Source: Oreohelix idahoensis (Eukaryota > Mollusca > Gastropoda > Stylommatophora > Oreohelicidae). From it: a stretch of 64,000 nucleotides of DNA. Position 1 is the first letter of the stretch. Every line of letters starts with the position of its first letter. This document shows, piece after piece, positions 1 through 13,213 of this stretch. The stretch is taken from assembly GCA_024509875.1 (NCBI GenBank), contig JAMPIV010019874.1:62001-126000 (forward strand), given 5' to 3'. Both the position numbers and the translations under genes were made by a program. The notes below the pieces were generated by a model. The model was given only the letters and a program-made list of their open reading frames with translations. It did not search any database and was not told the origin of the DNA.

Positions 1-120
1 AGAATAAATGAAATCAGTATAAAAGACGGGAGAAAGGAAGGGCAGAATGTCAGACGGGCCTGCGTGCCCAATTCTCAACCCTTTGAAAATAAAGTTCGTT
101 CGTTCGTTCGTTCGTTCGTT
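1..120 (+). repeat. Dispersed 3'-tail repeat, family E, copy 1
   Basis: A segment containing GGGCAGAATGTCAGACGGGC, a polyadenylation-like AATAAA and a (GTTC)n tail. It matches copy 2 at 380-475 and, in reverse complement, copy 3 at 35329-35432, over about 90-110 bases. An AATAAA followed by a short tandem tail suggests the 3' end of a non-LTR retrotransposon or SINE. The copy probably continues left of the window. No coding capacity is seen. Confidence 0.6.
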
Positions 121-379
121 CTCTCTCTCTCTGTGAGTGAGTGTCGGTATACAGAATTTCTTTATTTATTGTTTTGTTTATATTATTTTATTTTATTTTT
201 TATTTATTACTATTATTTTTCTTCAGTCACTATCTTGTTTGTTTAAAAAAAAAAACCCCTCATTTTTTTTATTATGATTGTATACTGTAAATGAATGCTG
301 TTATGTTAACTTTATAATGTTGCATGCCTTTACATTAATGCTTAAAGTAATACATGGGAATAAAAGGATATAGTATGCA

Positions 380-465
380 AGATTAATGAGAGCGAAAGGG
401 CAGAATGTTAGACGGGCCTGCGCGCCCAATTCTCAACCCTTCGAAAATAAAGTTCATTCGTTCTT

Positions 466-524
<59 letters not shown>
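380..524 (+). repeat. Family E copy 2 followed by (CT)n(AT)n(AC)n
   Basis: Second copy of the repeat at 1-120. Here the tail changes into compound microsatellites: CT at about 460-488, AT at 489-510 and AC at 511-524. The tail of the retroposed repeat has apparently seeded the microsatellite. Confidence 0.6.
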
Positions 525-529
<5 letters not shown>

Positions 530-867
530 TTATTAAATCTTCCCTCATTTGCCTATATTAGCTTTATTATAGTACTAGCTTATCTATACACTCTAAAAAC
601 TAGTAGAGAAACATGCACCAACATAATTCTAGCTTGCCCCTTGATTAAAAATCGCCTCCAGGTAATTCTCCATACACTCTATGATGCAATCATTTACACC
701 AAAATTATCTGTCTAAACAGCCAAATATATACTGTACACGAAAACAATCACTTTGACCAGTTGCTATAAACCCTCAACATTAAGGTGTTATTTATACACA
801 TACCAAATAATGCAGGACAACGACAGACAACCTCATTAAAGTCATCCTCTCATCTGACAGCAATTTA
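525..867. other. Anonymous AT-rich sequence
   Basis: No coding, RNA or repeat signal recognised. Short open frames here have no protein-like composition. Confidence 0.4.
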
Positions 868-1425
868 CTACTTACAGACTTATAAATGTATGATAGAATG
901 ACTAACAATGATAGTACATGCATACCTCACTTTATTGCGCTTCACAGATATTGCGCTTTTCTTCGAATTATTCATGTTTATTTATTAGAGCGTGCCTTCT
1001 TCCGACAGATTTTGGCTCTCTACCAGTAAAAAGATTATAATTCACTGAAGGCTCAGATAATGAAGATTAGCATTTTGTTAAGCAATAAAGTATTTTTAAT
1101 TTTATAGTACATTGTTCTGTTTAGACCTAGCACTATTGCGCACTTAATAGACATAGTGTAAACATGATTTTAAGCTTTTTTATGCGCTGGGTAGCCAAAA
1201 AAATGGGTGTGACCCGCATTATTGTGATATTCGCTTTATTGCCGTGGTCTGAAACCGAACCCGCAATATCTCCGTGGTATGCCTGTACTTCAGTGCTTAG
1301 AGACTTGTGAATGTGTGACAGACTGACTAACAATGACAGTACTACTTCAGTGCTAATAGACTTGTGAATGTGTGACGGAATTACTAAAAATGACAGTACT
1401 TCAGTGCTTAGAGACTTGTGAATGA
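868..1425. repeat. Minisatellite of about 57 bp, split by a MITE
   Basis: Three to four diverged copies of a unit containing AGAGACTTGTGAATGTGTGA and ACTAACAATGACAGTAC. The first unit (868-916) is separated from the rest (1286-1425) by the Tigger-like element at 917-1285, so the array predates that insertion. Confidence 0.65.
917..1285 (-). mobile_element. Tigger/pogo-type MITE (internally deleted, 369 bp)
   Basis: Both ends carry an imperfect inverted repeat (CATGCATACCTC on the left; CAGGCATACCAC read from the right), flanked by TA dinucleotides at 915-916 and 1286-1287, the Tc1/mariner/pogo target duplication. Terminal sequences such as GATATTGCGGGTTCGG and AAAATACTTTATTGCT, and TATTGCGCTTCACAGATATT at the other end, closely resemble what I remember of the mammalian Tigger1 termini. 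There is no transposase, so this is a non-autonomous deletion derivative. TA flanks and terminal repeats are seen directly; the Tigger1 link is from memory. Confidence 0.75.
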
Positions 1426-1820
1426 GTCAATACCCTCTTCATTACTGCTGGCCCCCAGTGCAGAAAACCTGCAATAAAGCACTTCATGTGGAGGCTACGA
1501 GTGGAACTAGCCACACTGACATACTCACCTTTTACCCTTTTATAATGATGTCACTGACATTTATACATAATGCATAAACCTCTTTCAAACTTGTTCAAGC
1601 AGTTTGTCAAATCAAGATGTTTCATACAAAAAAGTACATTTGTATAAAATAAGCGGGAATATGCTGTCAAGTCACACTCTTGAACAAGCATGATGATCTC
1701 TTCAGGCAAGTCCTGCTCACAACAATCTGAAACATACAGAGAGGCAATTCAATATTGTGGGTTGTTATTAATGCCTATGTTCAGTACAGTAGGAGAATAT
1801 TCCACATAATCAAGTACCAT
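1426..1820. other. Anonymous sequence
   Basis: No gene, RNA or repeat structure recognised. Confidence 0.35.
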
Positions 1821-2055
1821 AAAAGGTAAAGGTGGTTCCATATTATATACTGCCTTAGGAGAGTAACGTGTTAGAGACTTCACCATACTAGGACCAGCTT
1901 GCTTCCTCGGCCTTTGCCTTTCCTAACTCAAGAGTAGAGTCCCGTACCCATTTTCAGCTTGGTATACTGGAGCTTGACGCTACCAGGTTTCGATCCGGAG
2001 CCCAGTAACTTTGCCGCGAGAAGCAAGCTCTTCAATCGCTCAGACAACCGGATGT
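1821..2055 (-). repeat. tRNA-derived SINE, family A, copy 1
   Basis: Minus-strand SINE. The tRNA-like head lies near 2055 and includes a box-B-like GGATCGAAACCTGG; the body runs to the conserved 3' end GGAACCACCTTTACC near 1821. Related copies are at 17412, 25340, 25590, 27387, 33140, 44415/46813 and 53985. It would be transcribed by RNA polymerase III and mobilised in trans by a LINE. Confidence 0.75.
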
Positions 2056-2861
2056 TCAGAATAACACAGACAAATTTAATGACACTGACGTTGACTCAAA
2101 GCTGACACAAGTGCTATGACTTAAAACCGACACCGATGTTATGACACAAAACAGTACTCTTAGATACCTCAATCTCAGCCAGTGTGTCAAACTCTCTGTT
2201 TACATATTTCACAATTTTTATCACTGACTAGGTAATTAAGGAAAACAAAACCACACACACACCCACATACATGTAAATCAATCAATGTTTAGCTTTAAAT
2301 CTATCTCGTTAATGGCATCTCGCTGTTGCACTTCTAAAAACAAGTCTATCAGAAGAATCGTATAGATTATCTCGCTAATGGCATCTCGCTTATGAGCTTT
2401 GTGATCGTTGTTGCACTTCTAAAAATAACAGACCACCAAGTCTATCAGAAGAATCGTATAGATTATCATCGACCTTCGACTTTCGCGACTTACGACGTAC
2501 TTATGATCACTCGTACTTACGACGGGCATCCCTGAAGTGCTGTACACTCATGTTTCATTACTTTTTACAGTACAGTAATTCTATCCTATAATGTTTACCT
2601 TGTATTATGTCACTATAAACAGAGTAAAAAAAAAAATGTGACATATAACAAAAGAGACCCACATATTTTAGCATTCAAACATGTTAACATATCCTCACGG
2701 TTGATATTGTATATAGTCATTTCCGAATTACGACCATTTCGACTTACGAGGGAGTCGTCTGAACGAAACCCAGTCGTAAATCGATGACAGTTTGTACTTG
2801 ACCTTCAGTAACCAGTCAGCTTTGAAGCAGGAAAAACTTATCCAGTGTAATACACCTTATA
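2056..2861. other. Anonymous sequence with a local duplication
   Basis: Between about 2297 and 2475 a segment containing ATGGCATCTCGCT, GTTGCACTTCTAAAAA and TCTATCAGAAGAATCGTATA occurs twice. The stretch around 2480-2535 (TTACGACGTACTTATGATCA) looks like a DNA transposon end, but no partner end with a target duplication was found. No coding signal. Confidence 0.4.
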
Positions 2862-2869
2862 CTTTATAC

Positions 2870-3551
2870 CAGGGTTTCTGAACCTGTGGTCTGCGGACCC
2901 TGGGTTCCTAAATGGAAACAAGGACTTTCTCACTGACATGTCTTTTTAAACGTAATACTTCATTTTTAATTTATTTGATTTTTTTAAATATTTAGTTTTA
3001 TTCGGGAAATTCACAGATTTCTGCATGTAAAGAATTATGCCATGTTTACATAGTTGTTATACTTCAGTATGAATATAAGTACGTTTAACGGGAGCCGCGC
3101 TGGTGTAATTGTTACCACATTGCGCTGGCGATCAGGTGTTCAAGGTTCAAGCCCAGGCGTGGGCATTTGAAGGCGTGTCACCGACCGAGATTTTAACTGA
3201 ATAACCTGAACGGCTCCTGAGATAAACCTTCTGTGGATGGGAAGTAGCGAAGCTCCTGACCGGGTTGGAAGGGAAGTCCACAGGTTCCCCAGCCTCGCAA
3301 TGACATGTCATTGGGCCGAAGGGCTGAAAGCCTAAGTGCCGCCGGTAAAATAAAAAAATAAAATAAAGTACGTTTAACGGTTGCTCTTTGTAATAAAATG
3401 TATTATTTGTATGTAACATTTTAAACTATGCGTTTATGTACATTTTTGATAAGAAGGGATCCGTAACCTTCACCGGACAATAAAGGGGGTCAGTAGCCTT
3501 TCACCAGATAACCATACGGGTGCATGACACTAAAAACTTTAAGAAGCCCTG
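2870..3551. mobile_element. hAT-type MITE carrying a nested SINE
   Basis: Inverted termini CAGGGTTTCTGAACC (left) and CAGGGCTTCTTAAAG (right, read inward) are flanked by 8-bp direct repeats CTTTATAC (2862-2869) and CTTTACAC (3552-3559). An 8-bp duplication and CAG-type ends are hAT hallmarks. No transposase is present. About 289 bp of the length is the SINE at 3092-3365 plus its duplication, so the MITE itself was about 390 bp. A related left end is at 6473. Confidence 0.85.
3092..3365 (+). repeat. tRNA-derived SINE, family C, with 15-bp TSD
   Basis: tRNA-like head with box-A-like TGGTGTAATTG and box-B-like GGTTCAAGCCC within the first 65 bases, an unrelated body, and an A-rich tail (AAATAAAAAAATAAAAT). 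It is bounded by perfect 15-bp direct repeats AAGTACGTTTAACGG at 3077-3091 and 3366-3380, which shows target-primed insertion into the hAT MITE. It differs from family A in the body. Confidence 0.88.
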
Positions 3552-3575
3552 CTTTACACAGAAGACCAACTAGAA

Positions 3576-4131
3576 CAGCGGTTCTCAAACTGGTGCGGCG
3601 CGAGAGGATGGCAGGTGTGACGGGACGATTCAAAGACAATCAAGAATTTATAGACATTTTCAAAAAATTCATATGGCAAAAATAAATATGAAGGTCATTT
3701 TCTTATTTATTTTGTTACATGCTTTATAATATGGGAAATATGTGTATAGAAACCCGTAGAATTTCCCAGAAGTTGTCAAACATTATTCAGTACTATAATT
3801 TACTTTATATCAAATATTTTTTAATAATAATAAAAAAATAGCTAAATATAATGTAAATCATAAAGACTACCCGATAAAAACAAGCTCTCATTAAAGTTGT
3901 ATAATTTGTGAATGAATCATGTTTTTATGTAGCTGTAATGTTTTATTCTTTCAGGATGTCTCATGTTGATATTAGAAAGTAGTAATGTTCTATGTTATAA
4001 AGAAAGCGCTGCTAGGAGTTCATTTTTGTTTTGTTTTTGAAGGTATTTCTTATCAATAAAAAATTCGGTGTGGCGCAAGTAAATGTTCATTCCGAAAGTG
4101 CCGCCCAGAGAAAAAAGTTTGGGAACCACTG
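3576..4131. mobile_element. hAT-type MITE (556 bp) with perfect 8-bp TSD
   Basis: Ends CAGCGGTTCTCAAACTGG and, read inward from the right, CAGTGGTTCCCAAACTTT. The flanking octamer AACTAGAA is identical at 3568-3575 and 4132-4139. Internal sequence is AT-rich without a transposase, so this is a non-autonomous hAT element. It sits only 25 bp from the previous MITE. Confidence 0.92.
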
Positions 4132-4194
4132 AACTAGAATGTGGTTTTGTAATAAACAATACAATGACGCGCCAAAGAGAAGCATCGTCCTTAT

Positions 4195-4428
4195 ACTTTG
4201 AGCTCTTTATGGATCATGGAGATACTAATGTAGCTGGTACCTTTCTAGGAAGCCTGAACCAAGCAATCACGTGGTCTTACAGTAGTGGTTTATGTAACAA
4301 TGTGTTCTACATGACGAGGTTGTCAGCCTCGTGCACAAACTCATGTTAGTTACCCTGTACGTCATGAATGATGGTACAGTAATTCTATTTTTCTTTGTTT
4401 CATCCCAGACCCCACAAATAAATTGGGA
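4195..4428 (+). repeat. Dispersed repeat family B, copy 1
   Basis: Shared landmarks are AGGAAGCCTG, a segment like TGATGAGGTTGTCAGCCTCA and a pyrimidine stretch ending in CAGACCCC. Other copies: 25905-26140, 35950-36125, 36490-36745, 41385-41510 (minus), 53150-53405 and a fragment at 24777-24835. No tRNA boxes are evident; it may be a SINE with an unrecognised head or a MITE. A minisatellite begins exactly at its 3' end. Confidence 0.65.
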
Positions 4429-4828
4429 ATCAAAGACAATAGGTCTACCAGAACCAAAAAGACAATGAGACATCAAAGACAATAGGTCTACCAGAACCAA
4501 AAAGACAACGAGACATCAAAGACTATAGGTCTATCAGAACCAAAAAGACAACGAGACATCAAAGACAATAGGTCTACCAGAACCAAAAAGACAACGAGAC
4601 ATCAAAGACAATAGGTCTACCAGAACCAAAAAGACAACGAGACATCAAAGACAATAGGTCTACCAGAACCAAAAAGACAACGAGACATCAAAGACAATAG
4701 GTCTACCAGAACCAAAAAGACAACGAGACATCAAAGACAATAGGTCTACCAGAACCAAAAAGACAACGAGACATCAAAGACAATAGGTCTACCAGAACCA
4801 AAAAGACAACGAGACATCAAAGACAATA
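4429..4828. repeat. Minisatellite, 43-bp unit, about 9 copies
   Basis: Nearly identical tandem units containing CAAAGACAATAGGTCTACCA and AAAAAGACAACGAGACAT. Divergence is very low (a few single changes, e.g. AATGAGACA in the first unit), indicating recent expansion or homogenisation. It directly abuts family B copy 1. Confidence 0.92.
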
Positions 4829-5149
4829 CCGCGCCACATAGAGGACAGATAGCACAGGAGGACGATCTTGATTAATTAATAAAATATATCTTTTTTTTTT
4901 TTTTTTGTCGTCTTCGTCCAATATTCAAAGAAACGTACTTGTGTGAGCGAACACAGACAACTAAAATGCGGGGAACACACCACTGTAATCTATATTTAAT
5001 ATGTGAATAAACAGAGGCAGAAGACCAAGAGAATAACATGAGACATGATGGAAGGATAACACAGGCACATCTGTGAAGGAAATTTGACAGATAAAAAATG
5101 AGGGAACAAAGATTAATCACAGAACAAGCCAACTCAAGACAAACGTGAG

Positions 5150-6330
<1,181 letters not shown>

Positions 6331-6472
6331 AGAAAACAACTATGCCTACTGATTTGTTTTTGTTGTGAGTGCATTCGTGTGTAACACACATCGATCAGAC
6401 AGCGGTTAAGTCATTTCATCGGGAAAAGGTATGGGAGGGAGGTGTCTTATCACGCAAATACCGTAACGCAGC

Positions 6473-6545
6473 GTTTCTTAACCTGTGGTCCGCGGACCCT
6501 CGGGGGCCGCGATGTCCTCACAGGGGGTCCGAGAAGGCTTGAAGA
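6473..6545 (+). repeat. hAT MITE left-end fragment
   Basis: CAGCGTTTCTTAACCTGTGG followed by TCCGCGGACCC matches the left end of the element at 2870. I found no matching right end, so this is a fragment. Confidence 0.5.
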
Positions 6546-6572
6546 ACTGTTATGAGCTTTTACAGTTAAAAT

Positions 6573-6607
<35 letters not shown>

Positions 6608-7145
6608 ATGAATGAAAAAAGGAAGACAGAAAGAAAAGGAAACGAAGAACGAAATCTTAATTTCTCTCGCATGTTTGTGTAAAACTTGGCTTTTCTAACC
6701 TTTTCTAGCCTCCATTAAAAACAAACAAAAGTAAAAATCGGTTATAAAAATAACTGATAGCAAAAAATGTACTCAACACTTGATACTACTGCACGCGGTG
6801 AGAACATGCAAGTGAATGACGCTGAGTGGCTGAGAGAAAGCACGTGACATTTCTTGCTACCGCGCATACAGCCAGAAGCCGCCTTCGTAGCTGCACCGAA
6901 CTCTAGAGCTGTCCACGTTGTGCCACCACATTCTCGGAACGTCTATTGCTTCCCAGAATTCTCTAGCTGTGTCGAGAATGTTCTCGAAGAAATTCAATTA
7001 TAAAATGAAGACCGTGTTCGCGAAAGAGAGAGTCGGAGTCAGTCAAAATGATTGTGTTTCTTCTTCGATTTCTGCGAATAAAAGCGTTTGGTTATTGTCG
7101 GGTAAAGTGACCTTTCGATGTTATCGCGGTAAATTTCGTAAAAAT
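6546..7145. other. Anonymous sequence with (GAAA)n
   Basis: A (GAAA)n tract at about 6571-6607. The remainder shows no recognised repeat or gene. Confidence 0.4.
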
Positions 7146-7306
7146 ACATTTTATCACATCTTGTAATGCTATCAGCATTTTATCACATCTTGTAATGATA
7201 TCAACTAGTTTCGTCAATAGGGGTCCTATCAGCATTTTATCACATCTTGTAATGATATCAACTAGTTTCTTCAATAGGTGTCCTATCAGCATTTTATCAC
7301 ATCTTG
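7146..7306. repeat. Minisatellite, 57-bp unit, about 2.8 copies
   Basis: Tandem copies containing ATTTTATCACATCTTGTAAT and ATCAACTAGTTTC, nearly identical between units. Confidence 0.85.
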
Positions 7307-7489
7307 TTCCACTAATATTTGTTTGCTCTGTCCATCTGTTCAACATTGGTCATCTTGACATGCCATTTTTATTCATTCTATTCTGCACACGCTCCCATTT
7401 GTATAACTCTGCAACTTTGAGGTTGTCGTCTGTTGTGTTCCCTTATGTTTCAGAGCTCTACAACCGAAATGAATTCAATTATGAATTTG

Positions 7490-8019
7490 CACTTTTTCAG
7501 GCCATAAACAGAGGATTCCTCAGCAAAAAGACACATTGGCAAGAAGACGAAGATGGCTGTATAATGTTTCACCTATGTTCCAGTCTTGACTTATGGATGC
7601 GAGTCATGGAAAATGACTACAATCCACAAAAGTCAGCTCCAAACCTCAGAAATGAGGTATCTGGGTAGGGTGGTTGAAGTAACAAGAAGAGACATGGTCC
7701 ATAATCAGACGATACGTCATGGCCTCAAAACCCAGCCCCTTAAGACCCAAGTGGAACAGTCTCAATTACGATGGTTTGGTCCTATCTGCAGAATGGGAGA
7801 AGATTGACTACACGATAAATATGCGAAACCAAGAGCCAGGGATCCAGACCTCCAGGACGACTCAGAGTTCGCTGGGAGGACAAAATCAGACAATCACTGA
7901 AGGACCGAAGACTAGACTTGAACCAGGCCAGAAGGCAGACAGCCGATATGATAGTATAGCGATCTATGTGGTAAACCTGTATACCCCAGGGTAGAAGAAG
8001 AACGACTAAATAAGTAAGG
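7490..8019 (+). pseudogene. RTE-like LINE 3' end fragment (5'-truncated)
   Basis: Homologous base by base, with small indels, to 57990-58504, the 3' end of the near full-length LINE at 55357. Translated pieces in changing frames include LTYGCESW-like and QSQLRWFG, the conserved C-terminal region after the reverse transcriptase domain. It ends in a similar (TAAG)n-type tail. Several frameshifts and stops make it non-functional. Strong 5' truncation is typical of target-primed reverse transcription. No clear target duplication was seen. Confidence 0.85.
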
Positions 8020-9124
8020 AACTGCTTGCAGAACTTCAACCGGCTGGTTCTTTTAACAACCCATTGCCATGCAATAGTTTACTTGTCTAATCCGGAATTC
8101 CTAACATACGCTTATTCTAAGTTAAAAACAAAATATTGCTAAACAGGTACCGGTATTCGACTCGAATCCACAAAGCAAGCGTAATAGAGAGAAATCTCTA
8201 CTTACTATATGTCCGCAAACTCGGGTGCCGAACTCTGATCCAGTGAGACGAACACACGAAAGCAAGAGAGGAAAATTGCTTATTATCGAACTTACTGTAA
8301 ACTATAACAAGATGTTTAAGAGAGATCGCTGGATTATTAAACATGGATCATATCACATGTAAGTGTGCAAAACATCATAAAACAGGCTGTATTAAGCTCT
8401 ACTAACTGTGAGAAACAAAACATAAACTTTGATGGCATGGATATGTGCAAAGATCAAACGGGTTTTCCAATGGTGTACCTGATGAGACAGTCCTTGCAAC
8501 ACGAAAAAGGGGCAGATAATGTTCATAAAAGGATAGGAAAGACTCGTGCAGTAGCACATTTATTTGAGTAAGAAAAACACTCGTGGAAGTAAATAATAAA
8601 TCGTCCAACACAAAATGGTCATCTAGGTTGGACAAAGGAAGCAACTGCAGAGATGCAGTGAAGGGCCAGGCACATGTCCGAGAAAAGAACATTTAAAATT
8701 AATGCAGTACTTGGTTTATGATGAAATCTTTATTCTGGAGCGAACAGGATTGTAATATTACTTGTTTTGTAGAATGCTGTTTTCAGAATTAAACATGTGA
8801 CCTTAGGTATGCGCTGCCTTGTACATTGCTATTTCTGTTATTGCCAAATATAACACACAAGCAATATTCTTACGGTATTATCTACCTTTCTGGCAGTCAC
8901 TTCGTCTTAAAAATCATACACCAGACCACGAGGACTTTTATTTTTGGACAAGCGCCATAATATAACCGACAGACCTTGCGTCTAGGTTGAATGGGACGTG
9001 CCTCGCCAACACGAAGCGAAACTCCCTATTCAAATGACAGATGATGATACATGTGTCTTGAGCAGTACATTCTTTTTTTCTTCTTTCATATTTCTTTGCT
9101 ATCCACTGCTGTTTCTATCGGCAA
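8020..9124. other. Anonymous sequence
   Basis: No gene recognised. A short segment at 8951-9010 (CATAATATAACCGAC followed by a GGGACGTGCCTCGCCAA-like stretch) recurs at about 15116-15172, so it belongs to a small dispersed repeat of unknown type. Confidence 0.4.
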
Positions 9125-9300
9125 GGTGTTTAAAGAGATATCAAAAAATGTGTTACGTTTGATAAAAATACCACATACATTCTACGTTTAAACAAGGATG
9201 TCTGAAACGTTCTACGTTTGATAAAAATATCAAGCACGTTGTACGTGTGATATAAATATCAGAAAATGTTCTACGTTTGATCAAAGTATCACACAATGTT
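9125..9300. repeat. Degenerate ~30-bp minisatellite, array 1
   Basis: Five to six diverged units around a consensus such as GTTCTACGTTTGATAAAAAT plus ATCAGAAA. Its unit variants occur in the same order in part of array 2 (11817-11995). Confidence 0.75.
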
Positions 9301-9378
9301 TGTCAATGTTATTGTACTGGCTATTTTTTCCCCTCTGTTTTTCTGTACATTCAGGCAAATCTAAACGTAAAATCTGTA

Positions 9379-10753
<1,375 letters not shown>

Positions 10754-10759
10754 TATATA

Positions 10760-10798
<39 letters not shown>

Positions 10799-10804
10799 AT
10801 AGAT

Positions 10805-10860
<56 letters not shown>
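10754..10860. repeat. (TA)n microsatellite, right half
   Basis: TA dinucleotides with rare interruptions, continuing into a short CA run. It forms the right flank of the mariner-like insertion. Confidence 0.9.
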
Positions 10861-10868
<8 letters not shown>

Positions 10869-10974
10869 TACATTTTTATTAATGCGTATCTGATGATGTC
10901 TTAAACTTCCCTTACCAAAAGGAAATCCAAATCCTAAGATATTAGCTATTGCTTCATAATATATCTATCTTTCC

Positions 10975-11215
10975 AAGAGATGGGAAGCAGACGCTGACGA
11001 TGGATTGGACACATACTGAGGAAATCTGCTGCTTACATTACCTGGCAGTTCGTATTCTGGAAACCCCCAGGGTAAGGAAAGTAGAGGTAGACAGAAGACC
11101 ACACGGAGAAGAAAACTGGAAACAGAAGCGAAAATTATGAGGAAGGCATGGACAAACCTTGAGTTGATGGCAAGCGACAGGAGGACTTAGCATGTGATTG
11201 CTGAAGGCTTATGCT
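10975..11215 (+). pseudogene. LINE 3' end fragment
   Basis: Translated in shifting frames it gives RRWIGHTLRKSAA-like, then pieces matching the common GHxLR...WxPxGxRxxGRPxxxW C-terminal block of non-LTR retrotransposon polyproteins. Diverged relatives are at 16950-17035 and 34300-34500. The following 11220-11410 is a degenerate G/T-rich (TGTG) stretch. It has no intact frame. Confidence 0.65.
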
Positions 11216-11544
11216 TCTTGGTGTGGCCCATGTGTGCGCGTATATGTGTGCACCTGTGTACGTGCATGTTCGTGTGTTCACCATGTAACTGCATAACCGT
11301 ATGTGAGCTGTGTGAGTGCATGCCCATATGTGAGATGTATGAGTTCGTCCCCGCGGGTGTGTTGTATTAGTGCGTGCCCGTATGTGTGTGTGTAAATATG
11401 AGCGTGATCCCATGACAAATAATTATATAGCGCGTTCGGTAAAAATCGCAGGTAAAATTACATACGAGATGCCCAGGTAAGAATCATCTGCAATTAGTGG
11501 AACCAATGACTAATAATGGATGTACTGTCAAGTTCTGTTAAAAA

Positions 11545-12140
11545 CAACCTCAGATTCTCTGCACGTTTAATAACCATATTATGAACTATTTATTTTTAAT
11601 AACTATATCAATGACGTATCTAGATGTTTAATAGCGATATTAGAAACGGTATGAGTTCGATAAAGATAGTATATTTTTTTTTAATTAAAAAATAAATAAA
11701 TGTTCAGTTAGGCTACATGGCGTTAGTAGAAATTTATCACTAAGAAAGATGTGAGCTATATTATATGGTTATTAAAATATCAGAGACGATTAACAAGAAT
11801 ATAAAAAATGTTTTATGTTTAAAGAGGTATCAGAAAACGTTTTATGCTTGATAAAGATATCAGATACATTCTACGTTTAGACAAGGATGTCAGAAACGTT
11901 CTACGTCTGATAATAATATCAAGGTTGTTCTACGTGTGATATAAATATCAGAACACGGTCTACGTTTGAACAAAATATCATACACGTTCTACGTGTGATA
12001 TTAAAATAAAATAAAACGTTCTACGTTTAATTTAAAAAAAAAAAGCTTTACTTTTGAAAGGATATATGAAAAGTTCTACGTTTGATTAAAAAAGAAATAA
12101 TAAGAACTGACAGATACGCTCCATGTTTAATAACGGCATC
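11545..12140. repeat. Degenerate ~30-bp minisatellite, array 2
   Basis: Many diverged units of the same family as 9125-9300 (GTTCTACGTTTGATAA, TATCAGA). At 11817-11995 the succession of variants parallels array 1, including the ACAAGGATGTC and CGTGTGATATAAATATCAGA units. Confidence 0.75.
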
Positions 12141-12235
12141 AAAAATAGATCCTGAAATTCACTGGAATTAGAATATTACATAAGTGACATGCGTGTTTTT
12201 ATAAACGTTGACTATAACATAAGTTGTTGTTGCTG

Positions 12236-12360
<125 letters not shown>

Positions 12361-12737
12361 AGGTATTTTGGTCTTCCTCTACACTATGAAAATAATCGGT
12401 CAGACGAACAAGAGGAACAATGAAGATCGAAAACAATATTCGACAAATCAGTAACACGAGTCCTCTTGTTCACAAATCAGTGAATGCAAGCTTTAAGTAC
12501 GTTGTTATCCTCCTAACGTGTACGTACGGACTACGTTGTGATTAATTACTGTTGGCGACTGCGCGTCTGAACTAGCGATTTCCTCCAACTAACGTATACA
12601 GTAGGCCAGCGGTAGGCAACCCTGGAACTGTGGGGATCTACTTTAGAAACACTGAGCTCTCTAAAGATCTATAAGTATTTAAACCAATAAAACGGTATTC
12701 AATCAGTTTTACAAATAACGGTTCACAAAACACAAGG

Positions 12738-12764
12738 GACGTTTCGGGTTTTACCCTTCGTCAG
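12738..12764 (-). ncRNA. Candidate hammerhead ribozyme core (PLE-associated)
   Basis: On the minus strand: CUGACGA (matching the CUGANGA core), a stem-loop AGGGUAAAACCC (stem II, 3-4 bp), then GAAAC and GUC, where cleavage would follow the C. Stem III would be only the ACGU palindrome with no loop, too short in cis, which fits minimal or dimeric hammerheads described from Penelope-like elements. Stem I pairing from the flanks is weak (GG/CC plus wobbles). Position 3' of the GIY-YIG frame and on the same strand supports the call. Confidence 0.65.
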
Positions 12765-13213
12765 CCACAGTTACAAACAGGTGACAAGGACAAGAATTAC
12801 ATATAGGTACTACAAAAACATACGATGATGAGAAATATACAACAGATGGGCGATACAAGCAGATGGAAAAAGTAAACAACAACAGTGATGAGAGAAAAAA
12901 AGAACAATAATAATACAAAAAAAATCGTAAAATCTAAAAGAAATACCGAAACAAGAAAGTAAATAATCAACGAAACGAGAAAAAAAAAGAGAATTAACAA
13001 AACTTTGGAACAAGTAAAAGTTCACTGAGCTCGATCCGAAGATACTGTGAAAGAAAGCCGTAGTATTCCGTCACAGAAATCGCAAGGAAATGACGTATGA
13101 TAGCGACAAAACAAAAGATATAAAAGGATATGAAACGAACCAAAACAAAAACATAAGAAGATAGATCTAAAAGACAACGAATCAAGAATGAAAAAGAGAA
13201 AAGCTACCAGAAT

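Noticed and set aside
4429..4828. Regular direct repeats that could suggest a CRISPR array
   Set aside because: Units are contiguous with no unique spacers and lie in eukaryotic repeat DNA; same for the 38-, 56- and 57-bp arrays.
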